Shown here piece after piece: positions 8,415-18,007 of a stretch of DNA of 62,758 bases. Under the pieces are notes generated by a model. It was not told where the DNA came from. It searched no databases and was given only the letters and a program-made list of their open reading frames with translations. The translations under genes were made by a program, and so were the position numbers. Origin of the DNA: Caulobacter sp. (GTDB taxonomy: Bacteria > Pseudomonadota > Alphaproteobacteria > Caulobacterales > Caulobacteraceae); the NCBI GenBank assembly GCA_019636175.1, contig JAHBYC010000002.1:1-62758 (forward strand), written 5' to 3'. How positions within the stretch are numbered: the first letter of the stretch is position 1; every line of letters starts with the position of its first letter.

Positions 8415-9194
8415 ATGCTGCACGACTTCATCATCTTCGCGCTGGTCGGCTTCGGCGCCCAGATCGTCGACGGGGCCCTGGGCATGGCCTACGGGGTCGT
8501 GTCGTCCTCGGTGCTGCTGGCCGTCGGCGTGCCCCCCGCCACCGCCTCGGCCTCGGTCCATGCCGCGGAGGTCTTCACCACCGCGACCTCGGCCGTGTCC
8601 CACGTCAGCCACCGGAACGTGAACTGGAAGATGTTCTTTCCCCTGGCCATCGCCGGGGTGATCGGCGGCGTGCTGGGGGCCTATGTCCTGACCTCGATCG
8701 ACGGCAATACGATCAAGCCGTTCATCGTCGCCTACCTGGGGATCATGGGGCTGGTCATTCTGTGGCGCGCCTGGAAGGGCCCCACGGCCAACGGAACCTC
8801 CCCCAGGCTGATCCCGCCCCTGGGCCTGATCGGCGGCTTCTGTGACGCGGTCGGCGGCGGCGGATGGGGACCGACAGTGACCAGCGCCCTGGTCGGTTCG
8901 GGCACCTCGCCCCGCTTTTCTATCGGGACGGTCAACACCGCCGAGTTCTTTGTCACCCTGGCCATTTCCGCCACCTTCGTCTGGTCCCTGGTCACCGGAA
9001 ACTGGAAGGATGCCGACGGCGTGCTGGAGCATGCCGCCGCGGTCGCCGGCCTGGTGGCGGGCGGGGTGCTGGCGGCGCCCCTGGCCGGGTGGTTCGTGAA
9101 GATGGTTCCCGTCCGGGTCTTCACCTGGATGGTTGGCTTCCTGGTGCTCGGCCTGTGCCTCTACCAGGGCCTTAAGCTGTTCGCGATTATCTGA
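8415..9194 (+). CDS. TSUP (TauE/SafE) family anion permease
   Basis: About 259-residue inner-membrane protein of the sulfite exporter TauE/SafE family, which moves sulfite, organosulfonates or related anions. Two family repeats are visible: VGFGAQIVDGALGMAYGV near the N-terminus and GGFCDAVGGGGWGPTVTSAL near the middle, the second carrying the G-rich turn followed by Pro. Alternating hydrophobic stretches give roughly eight membrane segments. The open frame extends upstream to 8325, but that part is polar and arginine-rich. The ATG at 8415 after GGAGCGACC starts directly with the first membrane segment and is preferred. No sulfur gene flanks it, so the substrate is not known. Confidence 0.85.
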   Translation: MLHDFIIFALVGFGAQIVDGALGMAYGVVSSSVLLAVGVPPATASASVHAAEVFTTATSAVSHVSHRNVNWKMFFPLAIAGVIGGVLGAYVLTSIDGNTIKPFIVAYLGIMGLVILWRAWKGPTANGTSPRLIPPLGLIGGFCDAVGGGGWGPTVTSALVGSGTSPRFSIGTVNTAEFFVTLAISATFVWSLVTGNWKDADGVLEHAAAVAGLVAGGVLAAPLAGWFVKMVPVRVFTWMVGFLVLGLCLYQGLKLFAII

Positions 9195-9249
9195 CGTCCA
9201 CGGATCAACTGGCGTTCCCTGCCGCCCTGGTCTATTTGTCCGATCACAG

Positions 9250-9954
9250 ATGATCTCTCTGGCTTCCTCCAGACGGTGCGGCGCGGCCGCGGCGTCCCTC
9301 TGCGCCATCACAGCGGCCGGCGCGGCGGAAGCGCGCGAGGTCGATGCGGCCTGGAAGGTCAAGGCGACCGCCGCCAGCGAATACATGTCGAAGGGCGCCG
9401 GCAAGAGCGATGGCGATCCGGCGCTGCAAATGGAGATCGCCTATGAGGCGGGCCCCCTGGACATCGGAGTCTGGGGATCGACGGCGGCCTTCGCCGAGGG
9501 CGGCGACGCCGAACTTCAGGCCTTTGTTTCCGGCGACATCGACGCCGGGCCCATCGACCTCGACCTCAGGGCCATGGTCAAGCATGCGCCCGGCACGGTC
9601 GACGGGGTTCAGGACACCTGGCTGGAGCTGCGCGCCGACGGCGAGGTGAAGGCGGCCGGCTCAACCCTCAGACTGAGAGTGGAATACAGTCCCGACAGCT
9701 ACGGCCGTACGGAGGCGGCCTGGTGGATCGAGCTGCAGGCCAGCCGAAAGATCGCCGCGGACTGGAAGGTCTCGGCCGCCTACGGAGCGCGGGAACAGGA
9801 TCTGGGAACGGACTATCGCGCCTGGAACGCCGGGGTGACCTGGAAGGCGACGGAGCGGTTGTCCCTCGATCTGCGCTGGTACGACACCGACAACCACGGC
9901 GGCGGAAGCAAATATGACGGCCGCCTGTTCGCCTCGGCGACGGTCAGCTTCTGA
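9250..9954 (+). CDS. TorF-like putative outer-membrane porin
   Basis: 234 residues with an N-terminal export signal (RRCGAAAASLCAITAAGAAEA, cut after the Ala-rich part). The mature protein is rich in alternating beta strands and ends in ATVSF, the terminal Phe typical of outer-membrane barrels. The segment ASEYMSKGAGKSDGDPALQ matches the start of the TorF/TIGR02001 family (SDYxxRGxSQ...DPALQ). The ATG at 9250 is the start that places the signal peptide correctly; the frame is open to 9133 inside the previous gene. It follows the TSUP gene by 55 bases and may be co-transcribed, which would pair an inner-membrane anion carrier with an outer-membrane pore. Confidence 0.75.
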   Translation: MISLASSRRCGAAAASLCAITAAGAAEAREVDAAWKVKATAASEYMSKGAGKSDGDPALQMEIAYEAGPLDIGVWGSTAAFAEGGDAELQAFVSGDIDAGPIDLDLRAMVKHAPGTVDGVQDTWLELRADGEVKAAGSTLRLRVEYSPDSYGRTEAAWWIELQASRKIAADWKVSAAYGAREQDLGTDYRAWNAGVTWKATERLSLDLRWYDTDNHGGGSKYDGRLFASATVSF

Positions 9955-9955
9955 T

Positions 9956-9977
9956 CGGCGCCTGCTGAACGGCGCCG
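9956..9977. terminator. Bidirectional hairpin between convergent genes
   Basis: CGGCGCC (9956-9962) pairs with GGCGCCG (9971-9977) around an 8-base loop, immediately after the porin stop and before the convergent hydrolase stop. It lacks a T run, so terminator function is inferred from position. Confidence 0.4.
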
Positions 9978-9987
9978 TCCGAACGCC

Positions 9988-11835
9988 TCAGCGGTCCACC
10001 AAGCGCATCAGCATGTCGCGCAGGCGGGACAGGCCATCCCTGCCCGGCCCCTTCGCCGCCGTCAGATCCTGGTCGACCCGCGCGAGCGCCGCGCCGGCGC
10101 CCCCGGCCGCCCGGGCCGCCGTCGTCGCCGCGCGGAAGTCCTCGATCGGACAGGCGCCGCCGAACAGCCACCAACGACGATCCTGCCCTCCCGACTGCAG
10201 GACGCAACGGCGGTCCGGCGCCAGGCTGAGCCAGACGACCGCCCGGAAGTCATCGAGGGCCGTCCCGGCGAAATCCTCGTGGCCGATCAGGCCGCCGCTG
10301 GCGGCGGTGGTGTCGACGGTGTCCATGCCGTCCGCGACCATGATCTGGCTGGCGTCGCCCAGACGTCGCATGCCGTTGATCTGGGCGGAGAACTGCAGAG
10401 CGACGTCGCGGCGCGAGGCATAGAGGGTGTAGTGGCCGCCGACCCGCCGGGCCAGGGGCCATGTCTTTTCGAAGTCATCGACGCCGACATCCGGCGCGGC
10501 CATGACGATTTCATTGAACCTGCGAGGCGCGCCCGGAGCGGCCGGCGCCATCCGCGCCAGGGCGTTCAGCAGCGGCCGGTTCCCCATGGAATGGGCGATG
10601 ACGATGATCCGCTGGGCCCCGGTTCGGTCAGCCACATCGGTCAGGAAATCCGCCAGGGCGCGGGCCTCGATATCGCTCTCTGACTCCCTGGCGTCATCGG
10701 CGTAGCCGAAGAGGTCGCCGCGCGAGGGCCAGCTGTAGAGGATCGGGGCGCCGTCAAACTTGAGGTCCGCCGCCAGCTGAGCCGTGCGCAGGGCGCTGTT
10801 CTCGAAGCTGGAGTTAAAACCGTGAATGAAGACGAAGGCCTCCTTTTCGCGCGAGGCGTCGACCTTGTCGCGAACCGCGCCGAAGAAGCCGTCGCGCGTC
10901 CCGATCGGCGCGACCGAGGTCAGGATGAAATGCTTTTCCGGATCGGGCCGGAACTCCAGGGCGAAGAGGGACGGCGTCGGAATCTCGCCGACCTGCCGGC
11001 GGGTCGGCACGCTGATGGTCGCCTTGCCGTAGGACATCGACCCGCGCCGGCCGCCGTAGAACCGCGCCGGCTCCTTCGAGCCCGTTCGCCGACGGTCGGT
11101 GGCGTAGAAGATGTCGACCAGCTGATAGGGCGCCTCGGGCTCGGCTGACGGCTGGGGCGCGGGTCGCGGCGGCGGCGCCGTGACCGGCGGCGCTGTCGTC
11201 GGCTCCGGCCTGACCGCCGGTCCGGTGGGCGCGGGCGGCTCAGCCGGCGGTGGCGGCGGCGGCGGCGGAGGCGGAGGAGGAGGCGGAGGGGGCGGCGGCG
11301 GCGGCGGAATGTCGCCGTCGCCTCCCAGATCGACCTTGGCGGCGGCGGCGCGCCGGCTGTAGGCCCGGCCGGTGTCCTCCAGCGCGACCGTGACAGGATC
11401 GGAGGGGCCAAGAATGCGGCTGGCGAGCCCGGAGGCTTGGTCGATCGACCAGACCGCATCGGCGTATTTGCGGGCGGCGAGCTGGGCCGCGGCGGCCAGC
11501 CTGTAGAGTTCGATCAGGGAGACGTGGCCCTCGCCACGGGTGCTGATCGTCAGGTCGATGGCCTTGTCATAGGCCAGGACCGCGCTGGCCGGACGACCGA
11601 GGCGATCAAAGGCGCCGGCGACGGCGACGTAATAGTCGATCTGCGCTTCCGGCCCGATGGCCTTCAGCTGTGTGGCGACGGCGGGATTATCCCAGTCCCG
11701 TTGCAGGGTTCGGACATTGCCGCGTTCAGCCGCGGCCATGACGCTGGCGACGTCAGGCGCCGTCGCGGCCAGGGTCGCGGGCGCCAGCGGGCCCATCGTC
11801 GCAACCATCGCCAGAACAATTGCAAGCCGTCTCAT
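9988..11835 (-). CDS. Exported alpha/beta hydrolase (DUF900) with poly-proline linker
   Basis: 615 residues. A signal peptide (RRLAIVLAMVATMGPLAPATLAA) is followed by a helical region of about 150 residues with a TPR-like pattern (DRLGRPASAVLAYDKAIDL, AAAAQLAARKYADAVWSID). A run of 21 consecutive prolines at about 177-197 and further Pro/Ala-rich linker come next. The C-terminal half is a DUF900-type esterase/lipase domain: AFVFIHGFNSSFENSALRTA forms the oxyanion region, AHSMGN carries the nucleophile Ser, and a His in GLIGHEDFAG may complete the triad. The ATG at 11835 after GGGAGGGG is preferred over the frame's upper end at 11937, which would overlap the tag start. Probably acts in the periplasm or is secreted; substrate unknown. 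Confidence 0.82.
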   Translation of the reverse strand: MRRLAIVLAMVATMGPLAPATLAATAPDVASVMAAAERGNVRTLQRDWDNPAVATQLKAIGPEAQIDYYVAVAGAFDRLGRPASAVLAYDKAIDLTISTRGEGHVSLIELYRLAAAAQLAARKYADAVWSIDQASGLASRILGPSDPVTVALEDTGRAYSRRAAAAKVDLGGDGDIPPPPPPPPPPPPPPPPPPPPPAEPPAPTGPAVRPEPTTAPPVTAPPPRPAPQPSAEPEAPYQLVDIFYATDRRRTGSKEPARFYGGRRGSMSYGKATISVPTRRQVGEIPTPSLFALEFRPDPEKHFILTSVAPIGTRDGFFGAVRDKVDASREKEAFVFIHGFNSSFENSALRTAQLAADLKFDGAPILYSWPSRGDLFGYADDARESESDIEARALADFLTDVADRTGAQRIIVIAHSMGNRPLLNALARMAPAAPGAPRRFNEIVMAAPDVGVDDFEKTWPLARRVGGHYTLYASRRDVALQFSAQINGMRRLGDASQIMVADGMDTVDTTAASGGLIGHEDFAGTALDDFRAVVWLSLAPDRRCVLQSGGQDRRWWLFGGACPIEDFRAATTAARAAGGAGAALARVDQDLTAAKGPGRDGLSRLRDMLMRLVDR

Positions 11836-11935
11836 CGCATGCCCCTCCCGCCGACCCCCGTCAGCGCTCGATCCATGAACCGGTGTTATCAAGCGGCGGC
11901 GGCATGGACGACGTGAACATGCTAGCAACATCGGC

Positions 11936-12538
11936 ATGACCGATGCTCTGATTCGCTGCCCCTGGCCCGGCGTGAAGGACCAGATCTACATCGACTACCA
12001 CGACACCGAATGGGGCGTGCCCGAGTGGGACGCCCGGGCGCTGTGGGAGAAGCTGGTGCTGGACGGTTTCCAGGCCGGGCTGTCGTGGATCACCATCCTG
12101 AAAAAGCGCGAGGCGTTCCGCGAGGCCTTCGACGGCTTCGATCCGGAGAAGGTGGCCCGCTATGGCGAGGCGGAACGGGCCAGGCTGATGGCCAATGCAG
12201 GCATCGTGCGGTCGAACGCCAAGATCGACATGGCGATCAACGGCGCCCGAATTTGGCTGGATATGCGCGACCGGGGCGAGGACTTCAGCGCCTTCCTGTG
12301 GGACTTCGTTGATGGGGCGCCGGTGCAGAACAGCTGGGGCTCGTTCCGGGAGGCGCCGGTCAAGACGGCGCAGGCCGAGGCGATGAGCAAGGCCTTGAAA
12401 CAGAAGGGTTTCAAGTTTACCGGCCCGGTGATCGTCTATGCCTTCATGCAGGCCGTCGGCATGGTCAACGACCATGAGACGGGTTGCTTTCGCCACGCAG
12501 AGTGCCGAAACCTCGCCCATGGCCATCCGCAAGCCTGA
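11936..12538 (+). CDS. tag: DNA-3-methyladenine glycosylase I
   Basis: Base-excision repair enzyme that removes 3-methyladenine. The 200-residue length is normal for Tag. The zinc-site residues are visible: Cys in RCPWPG and His in DYHDTEWG at the N-terminus, and His and Cys in [10 protein letters not shown] at the C-terminus. The core [17 protein letters not shown] is the family's most conserved stretch. It starts 100 bases from the divergent hydrolase gene. Its 3' end overlaps the probable rnhB start by 20 bases, suggesting one transcript for two genome-maintenance enzymes. Confidence 0.96.
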   Translation: MTDALIRCPWPGVKDQIYIDYHDTEWGVPEWDARALWEKLVLDGFQAGLSWITILKKREAFREAFDGFDPEKVARYGEAERARLMANAGIVRSNAKIDMAINGARIWLDMRDRGEDFSAFLWDFVDGAPVQNSWGSFREAPVKTAQAEAMSKALKQKGFKFTGPVIVYAFMQAVGMVNDHETGCFRHAECRNLAHGHPQA

Positions 12539-13157
12539 CCTGCTGCTCGAACGCGCCTGCCCCGCCCCGGTGTGCGGGGTGGACGAGGCCGGGCGGGGTC
12601 CGCTGGCCGGGCCCGTCAGCGCGGCGGCGGTGATCCTGGACCCGGGCAAGCCGCTACCCAGGGGGCTGGATGACAGCAAGAAGCTGAACCATCGCCAGCG
12701 GGAGGAGCTGGAGTTCGAGATCAAGGCCAGGGCGGTGGCCTTCGCCGTGGGGTTCGCCAGCGTCGAGGAGATCGCCGAGCTGAACATCCTGCACGCCGCC
12801 GGACTGGCGATGCACCGCGCCGTCGAAGCGCTGTCGGTGGCGCCGGTCTATGCGCTGGTCGACGGCAACTACCGGTTCAGGCTGCCGTGCGAGGTAAAGA
12901 CGGTGGTCGGCGGGGACGGGATTTCGGCCTCCATCGCGGCGGCCTCGATCCTGGCCAAGACGGCGCGGGACCGGGTGATGGTGGCGCTGGACGCCGAGCA
13001 TCCCGGGTATGGGTTCGCCTCTCACAAGGGCTACAGCGCCAAGGCGCATTTCGCAGCGTTGCGGGAACTGGGGCCCTGCCCCGCGCACCGGCTGAGCTGG
13101 GGGGCGGTGCGGGAGGTGTGCGGGTTGCCGCCACTGGTTCCGGAGTTGCCGCTCTAG
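12519..13157 (+). CDS. rnhB: Ribonuclease HII
   Basis: Cleaves RNA in RNA-DNA hybrids, including single misincorporated ribonucleotides. About 212 residues. The N-terminal active-site block [20 protein letters not shown] carries the first Asp and Glu, and a third acidic residue lies in [14 protein letters not shown]-like [13 protein letters not shown] and the LSWGAVREV segment near the C-terminus fit the family. The ATG at 12519 (protein MAIRKPDLL) is chosen because the extension upstream reads through the end of tag in another frame. rnhB lies close to ccrM in Caulobacter genomes as well, which supports the taxonomic call. Confidence 0.95.
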   Translation: MAIRKPDLLLERACPAPVCGVDEAGRGPLAGPVSAAAVILDPGKPLPRGLDDSKKLNHRQREELEFEIKARAVAFAVGFASVEEIAELNILHAAGLAMHRAVEALSVAPVYALVDGNYRFRLPCEVKTVVGGDGISASIAAASILAKTARDRVMVALDAEHPGYGFASHKGYSAKAHFAALRELGPCPAHRLSWGAVREVCGLPPLVPELPL

Positions 13158-13182
13158 GTCCTCCTCCGGGGGCGCAGCCCAT

Positions 13183-13225
13183 GGGGGAGGGGGACCGCGC
13201 GCGAATACGCGCGTGGTGGAGGGGG
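13183..13225 (-). repeat. GC-rich palindromic intergenic repeat, copy A
   Basis: A 43-base element, inverted relative to the copy at 15938-15980 and matching it with only two differences. Flanks GGGGGAGGGGGACC and TGGTGGAGGGGG surround a hairpin built on GCGCGC/GCGCGC. It faces copy C (13308-13355) across about 80 bases, so the two form a larger inverted arrangement downstream of rnhB. Confidence 0.8.
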
Positions 13226-13307
13226 CAGCGCCGGCTTATCCGATTGAAGGGCGTTCTGGCGCAGGGAGTGACGACAGCGTTCATGGCAATCCCATCCGCC
13301 GGCGCCG

Positions 13308-13355
13308 CCCCCTCCACCACCGGCCCTTAAGTCGGGCCGGCGGTCCCCCTCCCCC
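13308..13355 (+). repeat. GC-rich palindromic intergenic repeat, copy C (different stem)
   Basis: Same flanks as the other copies (CCCCCTCCACCAC on the left, GGTCCCCCTCCCCC on the right), but the stem is replaced: CCGGCCC (13320-13326) pairs with GGGCCGG (13334-13340). The conserved ends with a swapped but still paired stem are the notable point. Confidence 0.78.
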
Positions 13356-13374
13356 AGCCTTCGGCTGGGGGAGG
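13348..13374. terminator. 12-bp hairpin at the end of repeat copy C
   Basis: CCTCCCCCAGCC pairs perfectly with GGCTGGGGGAGG around a 3-base loop. It sits between convergent rnhB and the acyl-CoA dehydrogenase gene. No T run follows, but position and stability suit a bidirectional terminator. Confidence 0.45.
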
Positions 13375-13403
13375 AAGTGGAGCCTGCCGCTCAGCTGTCC
13401 GGC

Positions 13404-14570
13404 CTAGATCCCCATCTGCCGCGCGGCCAGATCGCGCATGATTTCCTCGCTGCCGCCGCCGATCGCGTAGACGCGGACCTCGCGGTAAATGCGCTCGACC
13501 CGGCCGCCGCGCATGTAGCCGTTGCCGCCCATCACCTGCATCGCCTCGCGGGCGCAGTACTCCATCGTCTCGGTGGCCTGGACCTTGAGCAGGGCGATCT
13601 CGGCGATGGGTTTCTCGCCCTGCTGGACGCGCCAGGCCAGGGTCTCCAGCCAGGACTGGGTGGCGTTGATGCGCTTGTACATGTCGGCCAGCTTGTGGCG
13701 GATGACCTGGTGGTCGGCGAGCCGCTTGCCGAAGGTCTTGCGCTCCTGGGCCCAGGCCAGCGCGTCCTCGAGACAGACCTTTGAGAAGCCGATGGCGCCG
13801 GCGGTCATGCCGATCCGCTCGGAGTTGAAGTTGTTCATGATGCCGGCGAAGCCCTGGTTCTCGGCCCCGATCAGGTTCTCCACCGGCACCCGGACGTCGT
13901 CGAAATAGAGGGCGGCGGTGTCCGACGCCCACCAGCCCTGCTTCTTCAGCGGGGTGCGGGTGAAGCCCGGGCGGTCGCGCTCGATGAGGAGGAGCGACAC
14001 GCCCCCGGCCCCCTCCCCGCCCGTGCGGACGGCGACGGTGTAGTAGTCGGCGCGCATGCCCGAGGTGATGAACATCTTGGAGCCGTTGACGACATACTCA
14101 TCGCCCTCTCGGCGGGCCGTGGTCTTGAGGTTGGCGACGTCGGAGCCGCCGGTCGGTTCGGTGATGGCCAGGGCGCTGATCTTCTCGCCGGAGAGAACCT
14201 GCGGGATGATGCGATCCTTCATCTCCTGGGTCCCCAGGTTGCGGATCGGCGGCAGGCCGATGCCGTGGCTCATCAGGCTGGCGTTGATGCCGCCGGCGCC
14301 GTGGCGGGCCATTTCGGTCGAGGTGACGATGGACATGAAGGGATCGGTCGGGATGCCGCCGTATTCTTCGGGCCAGCCGAGGCGCAGCAGGCCGACCTCC
14401 GAGGCCTTCTTGTAGAGCTCGCGCGGGAACTCGCCGGCCTCGTCCCACTGGTCGGCGAAGGGCATGATCTCCTTCTCGACCCATTTGCGCAGGGTGTCGC
14501 GCCAGGCGCGGTGGTGCTCCTCGTAGAAGGGGCTGAGGCGGCTTTCGTACAGGTGATCGAGCGAGGGCAT
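13404..14570 (-). CDS. Acyl-CoA dehydrogenase family protein
   Basis: FAD-dependent alpha,beta-dehydrogenation of an acyl-CoA. 388 residues, the standard length. N-terminal helical domain (FYEEHHRAWRDTLRKWVEKE), then the FAD/substrate motif ALAITEPTGGSDVANLKTTA, the beta domain with YVVNGSKMFITSGMRADYYT, and a C-terminal helical domain with MQVMGGNGYMRGGRVERIYR. The Glu in the usual catalytic position before the YREVRVYAIGGGSEEI segment is present. The gene is convergent with rnhB across the repeats and divergent from ccrM. Acyl chain specificity cannot be told; it stands apart from other fatty-acid genes. Confidence 0.93.
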   Translation of the reverse strand: MPSLDHLYESRLSPFYEEHHRAWRDTLRKWVEKEIMPFADQWDEAGEFPRELYKKASEVGLLRLGWPEEYGGIPTDPFMSIVTSTEMARHGAGGINASLMSHGIGLPPIRNLGTQEMKDRIIPQVLSGEKISALAITEPTGGSDVANLKTTARREGDEYVVNGSKMFITSGMRADYYTVAVRTGGEGAGGVSLLLIERDRPGFTRTPLKKQGWWASDTAALYFDDVRVPVENLIGAENQGFAGIMNNFNSERIGMTAGAIGFSKVCLEDALAWAQERKTFGKRLADHQVIRHKLADMYKRINATQSWLETLAWRVQQGEKPIAEIALLKVQATETMEYCAREAMQVMGGNGYMRGGRVERIYREVRVYAIGGGSEEIMRDLAARQMGI

Positions 14571-14650
14571 GGTTTCTCCCGGGCCTCTCTCACGGAGGCG
14601 TTTCGGTCAGCATTCACGCCTTCCCCGCACGGAAGTCGAGAGGCGGGGTG

Positions 14651-14665
14651 ATAACCTCTCGCTAA
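14651..14665 (+). promoter_or_regulatory. CtrA-like box upstream of ccrM
   Basis: ATAA-N7-CTAA with C after each half (ATAACCTCTCGCTAACC) matches the CtrA consensus TTAA-N7-TTAA at six of eight positions with correct spacing. A further CTAACC lies at 14675-14680. In Caulobacter ccrM transcription depends on CtrA, so position and spacing are meaningful, though the match is imperfect. Confidence 0.4.
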
Positions 14666-15823
<1,158 letters not shown>

Positions 15824-15830
15824 CTTGAAT

Positions 15831-16003
15831 CAGTCGCTCCCCCTCTGGGGGAGCTGGCGGCGACGACAGGCGACGACTGAGGGGGCGGGGCCGCGGCCAA
15901 AATTGTCGTGCTGCATACTCACCCGACGCCGGCGATGCCCCCTCCACCACGCGCATATTCGCGCGTGGTCCCCCTCCCCCAAGGGGGGAGGAATTGAAGC
16001 GTT
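15831..16003 (+). repeat. Composite palindromic intergenic repeat, includes copy B
   Basis: The space between ccrM and convergent mutY is almost entirely repeat. It begins with CTCCCCC-TCT-GGGGGAG (15837-15853). It ends with the core 15938-15980, where ACCACGCGC and GCGCGTGGT pair perfectly around a 6-base loop between CCCCCTCC and CCCCCTCCCCC flanks. The core is the reverse complement of copy A at 13183-13225 with two mismatches. A and B bracket the acyl-CoA dehydrogenase and ccrM genes in opposite orientation. Confidence 0.8.
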
Positions 16004-16006
16004 CCT

Positions 16007-17050
16007 CTAGAGCAGGCTTGGCGTCAGCAAGGCCCGGCGCGCGGCCTTCAGAAACACGCTGGGCAGGGCCTCCAGGCCTTCCATCGGCGTCCAGATCACG
16101 CCCGGCGCATCGCCCTCGGCCCGCAGGACCTTCAGGGTCAGGGAGAAATGGGTGAAGACGTGCTCGATCTCGCCGGCCTCGCGCCAGGCGGCGGCGGCCG
16201 GCGCGCCGTCGCCGACAGGCGGGGGTGAGGCGGTCCAGTCGCTGGTCGGAAGGCCAAGCATGCCGCCGAGAAGGCCCTTGTCCGGGCGGCGGACGAGGGC
16301 GACCTCGTCGCCCCTGGTCAGGACGTAGGCGACGCCGTGGCGCCGGGGCCGCGGGGCCTTCTTCGTCTTGCGGGGGAAGCTGTCCTGGTCACCGCGAGCG
16401 AAGGCGGCGCAGTGGGTCGATACCGGACAGCGGTCGCAGAGCGGCGACTTCGGCTTGCAGACCGTGGCGCCCAGATCCATCAGGGCCTGGGCCCAGTCGC
16501 CGGGGCGGTCATCGGCGACAAGGGAGGCCGCGAGAGCCTTCAGCTCGTCCTTGACGCCGGGAAGCGGCGCCTCGACCGCGAACAGGCGGCTCATCACCCG
16601 CTCGACATTGCCGTCGACGACGTTCGCGGGCCGGTCGAAGGCGATGGCGGCGACGGCGGCGGCGGTGTAGGCGCCGATCCCCGGCAGGGCGCGAAGCCCC
16701 GCCTCCGTGTCGGGAAACACGCCGCCATGATCGGCGGCGACAGCACGGGCGCAGGCCAGCAGATTGCGGGCGCGGGCGTAGTAGCCAAGCCCGGCCCAGG
16801 CCGCCATCAGATCGCCGTCCTCGACGGCGGCCAGATCGCTGACGGTCGGCCAGCGGCGGGTGAAGGCGAGGAAGTAGGGCGTGGCGTGCGGCACGGTGGT
16901 CTGTTGCAGCATCACCTCCGACAGCCAGACCCGGTAGGGATCGGGGGCCAGGCCCCGGCGACGGTCGGCCGGCGACACCCGCCAGGCGAGATCGCGGGCG
17001 GCGGCGTCATACCAGTCCAGCAGGCTTTGGCGGAGTTGAGCGGCGTTCAC
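16007..17050 (-). CDS. mutY: A/G-specific adenine glycosylase
   Basis: Removes adenine mispaired with 8-oxoguanine. About 347 residues. N-terminal WYDAAARDLAWRVSP and SEVMLQQTTVPHATPYF, the helix-hairpin-helix LPGIGAYTAAAVAAIAF, the catalytic Asp in NVVDGNVERVMSRL, and the [4Fe-4S] ligands C-x6-C-x2-C-x5-C as CKPKSPLCDRCPVSTHC are all present. A NUDIX-like C-terminal domain (GVAYVLTRGDEVALVRRPD ... GMLGLPTSDW) recognises oxoG. GTG at 17050 starts right before the conserved LLDWYD region; TTG at 17110 would add 20 basic residues and is the alternative. Confidence 0.95.
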   Translation of the reverse strand: MNAAQLRQSLLDWYDAAARDLAWRVSPADRRRGLAPDPYRVWLSEVMLQQTTVPHATPYFLAFTRRWPTVSDLAAVEDGDLMAAWAGLGYYARARNLLACARAVAADHGGVFPDTEAGLRALPGIGAYTAAAVAAIAFDRPANVVDGNVERVMSRLFAVEAPLPGVKDELKALAASLVADDRPGDWAQALMDLGATVCKPKSPLCDRCPVSTHCAAFARGDQDSFPRKTKKAPRPRRHGVAYVLTRGDEVALVRRPDKGLLGGMLGLPTSDWTASPPPVGDGAPAAAAWREAGEIEHVFTHFSLTLKVLRAEGDAPGVIWTPMEGLEALPSVFLKAARRALLTPSLL

Positions 17051-17252
17051 CGCCCGTGACCTAATCGCCCGCGCCAAAAAGGAAAGCGGGAACCGACCGC
17101 GAGGGTCCAACGCTCCCCTGCCAGCCAGGGACGATTGTCGGGGGAGATTGTCGGAACCGGCGCCTTCAAATCGTCCTTGATCCGGATGACATCAGCAGTT
17201 GACGGCCCGCGATCCCTGCTGGTTCAACGGCTCCATAGATCGAGGATATGCA

Positions 17253-17960
17253 ATGACCCGCTCCGCCTTGCTGGCCCTGCCTTTGATGGCCCTGACGCTG
17301 GCCGCCTGCCAGCCGCAGCAGAAGGCCGAGACGCCGCAGGAGCCGACCGCCGAGGCCCAGGCCCCGCCGAAGCCGAATATCGCCAAGGACCTTCCCGCCG
17401 GGACCTATTCCCTCGATCCCGATCACACCACGGTGCTGTTCAAGGTCGACCACATCGGCCTGTCGAACTTCACCGCCCAGTTTCGCAAGATGGAAGGCAC
17501 GCTGCTGCTCGACCCGGCGGCGCCGGAAAAGGCCAGCCTGAACGTCGAGATCGAGACCGGCTCGCTGGACACCAAGACCAATCCCAAGCTGGCCTTTGAC
17601 AAGGAGATGACCAGCAAGGCGTGGCTCGACGCCAAGTCCTATCCGAAGATCACCTTCGTTTCGTCCAGCGTGGTCATGACCGGCGACGACACCGCCCTGG
17701 TGACCGGCGACCTGACCCTGCACGGGGTCACCCATCGCCAGACGCTGAACGTGAAGTTCAACGGCGGCTATGGACCGGGCGCGGTGGATCCCAATGGCTC
17801 GCGGATCGGGTTTTCCGCCACCGGAAGCCTGAACCGGTTGGACTTCGGCATCAGCTACGGCATTCCGGCCGAGGGCAGCCGCCTGGGGGTCAGCGACGAG
17901 GTGAAGATCATCATCGAGACGGAATTCACCCAGCCCCTGCCGAAGCCGGCGGGGAACTGA
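17253..17960 (+). CDS. YceI-family lipid-binding lipoprotein
   Basis: About 235 residues. The lipoprotein signal ends in LTLAAC, followed by a Pro/Glu/Gln linker. The YceI beta-barrel domain starts at GTYSLDPDHTTVLFKVDHIG and includes FRKMEGTLLLDP, LNVEIETGSLDTK and DLTLHGVTHRQTLNVKFNG. The family binds isoprenoid-like lipids in a small lipocalin-like barrel. The ATG at 17253 follows GAGGAT and starts the signal peptide; the longer frame from 17199 is not needed. It sits alone, divergent from mutY, with a DUF721 gene 47 bases downstream. The ligand is unknown. Confidence 0.88.
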   Translation: MTRSALLALPLMALTLAACQPQQKAETPQEPTAEAQAPPKPNIAKDLPAGTYSLDPDHTTVLFKVDHIGLSNFTAQFRKMEGTLLLDPAAPEKASLNVEIETGSLDTKTNPKLAFDKEMTSKAWLDAKSYPKITFVSSSVVMTGDDTALVTGDLTLHGVTHRQTLNVKFNGGYGPGAVDPNGSRIGFSATGSLNRLDFGISYGIPAEGSRLGVSDEVKIIIETEFTQPLPKPAGN

Positions 17961-18007
17961 GGGCCGCTTCCGCTTTCCGGCGCCCCGCCAGCGGTCTATT
18001 GTCGCGC

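Noticed and set aside
11180-11362. Poly-glycine frame opposite the proline run
   Set aside because: It is the complement of the Pro codons, with no start signal or other content.
16007-17110. TTG start of mutY at 17110
   Set aside because: The 20 added residues are basic and not MutY-like; GTG at 17050 begins just ahead of the conserved region.
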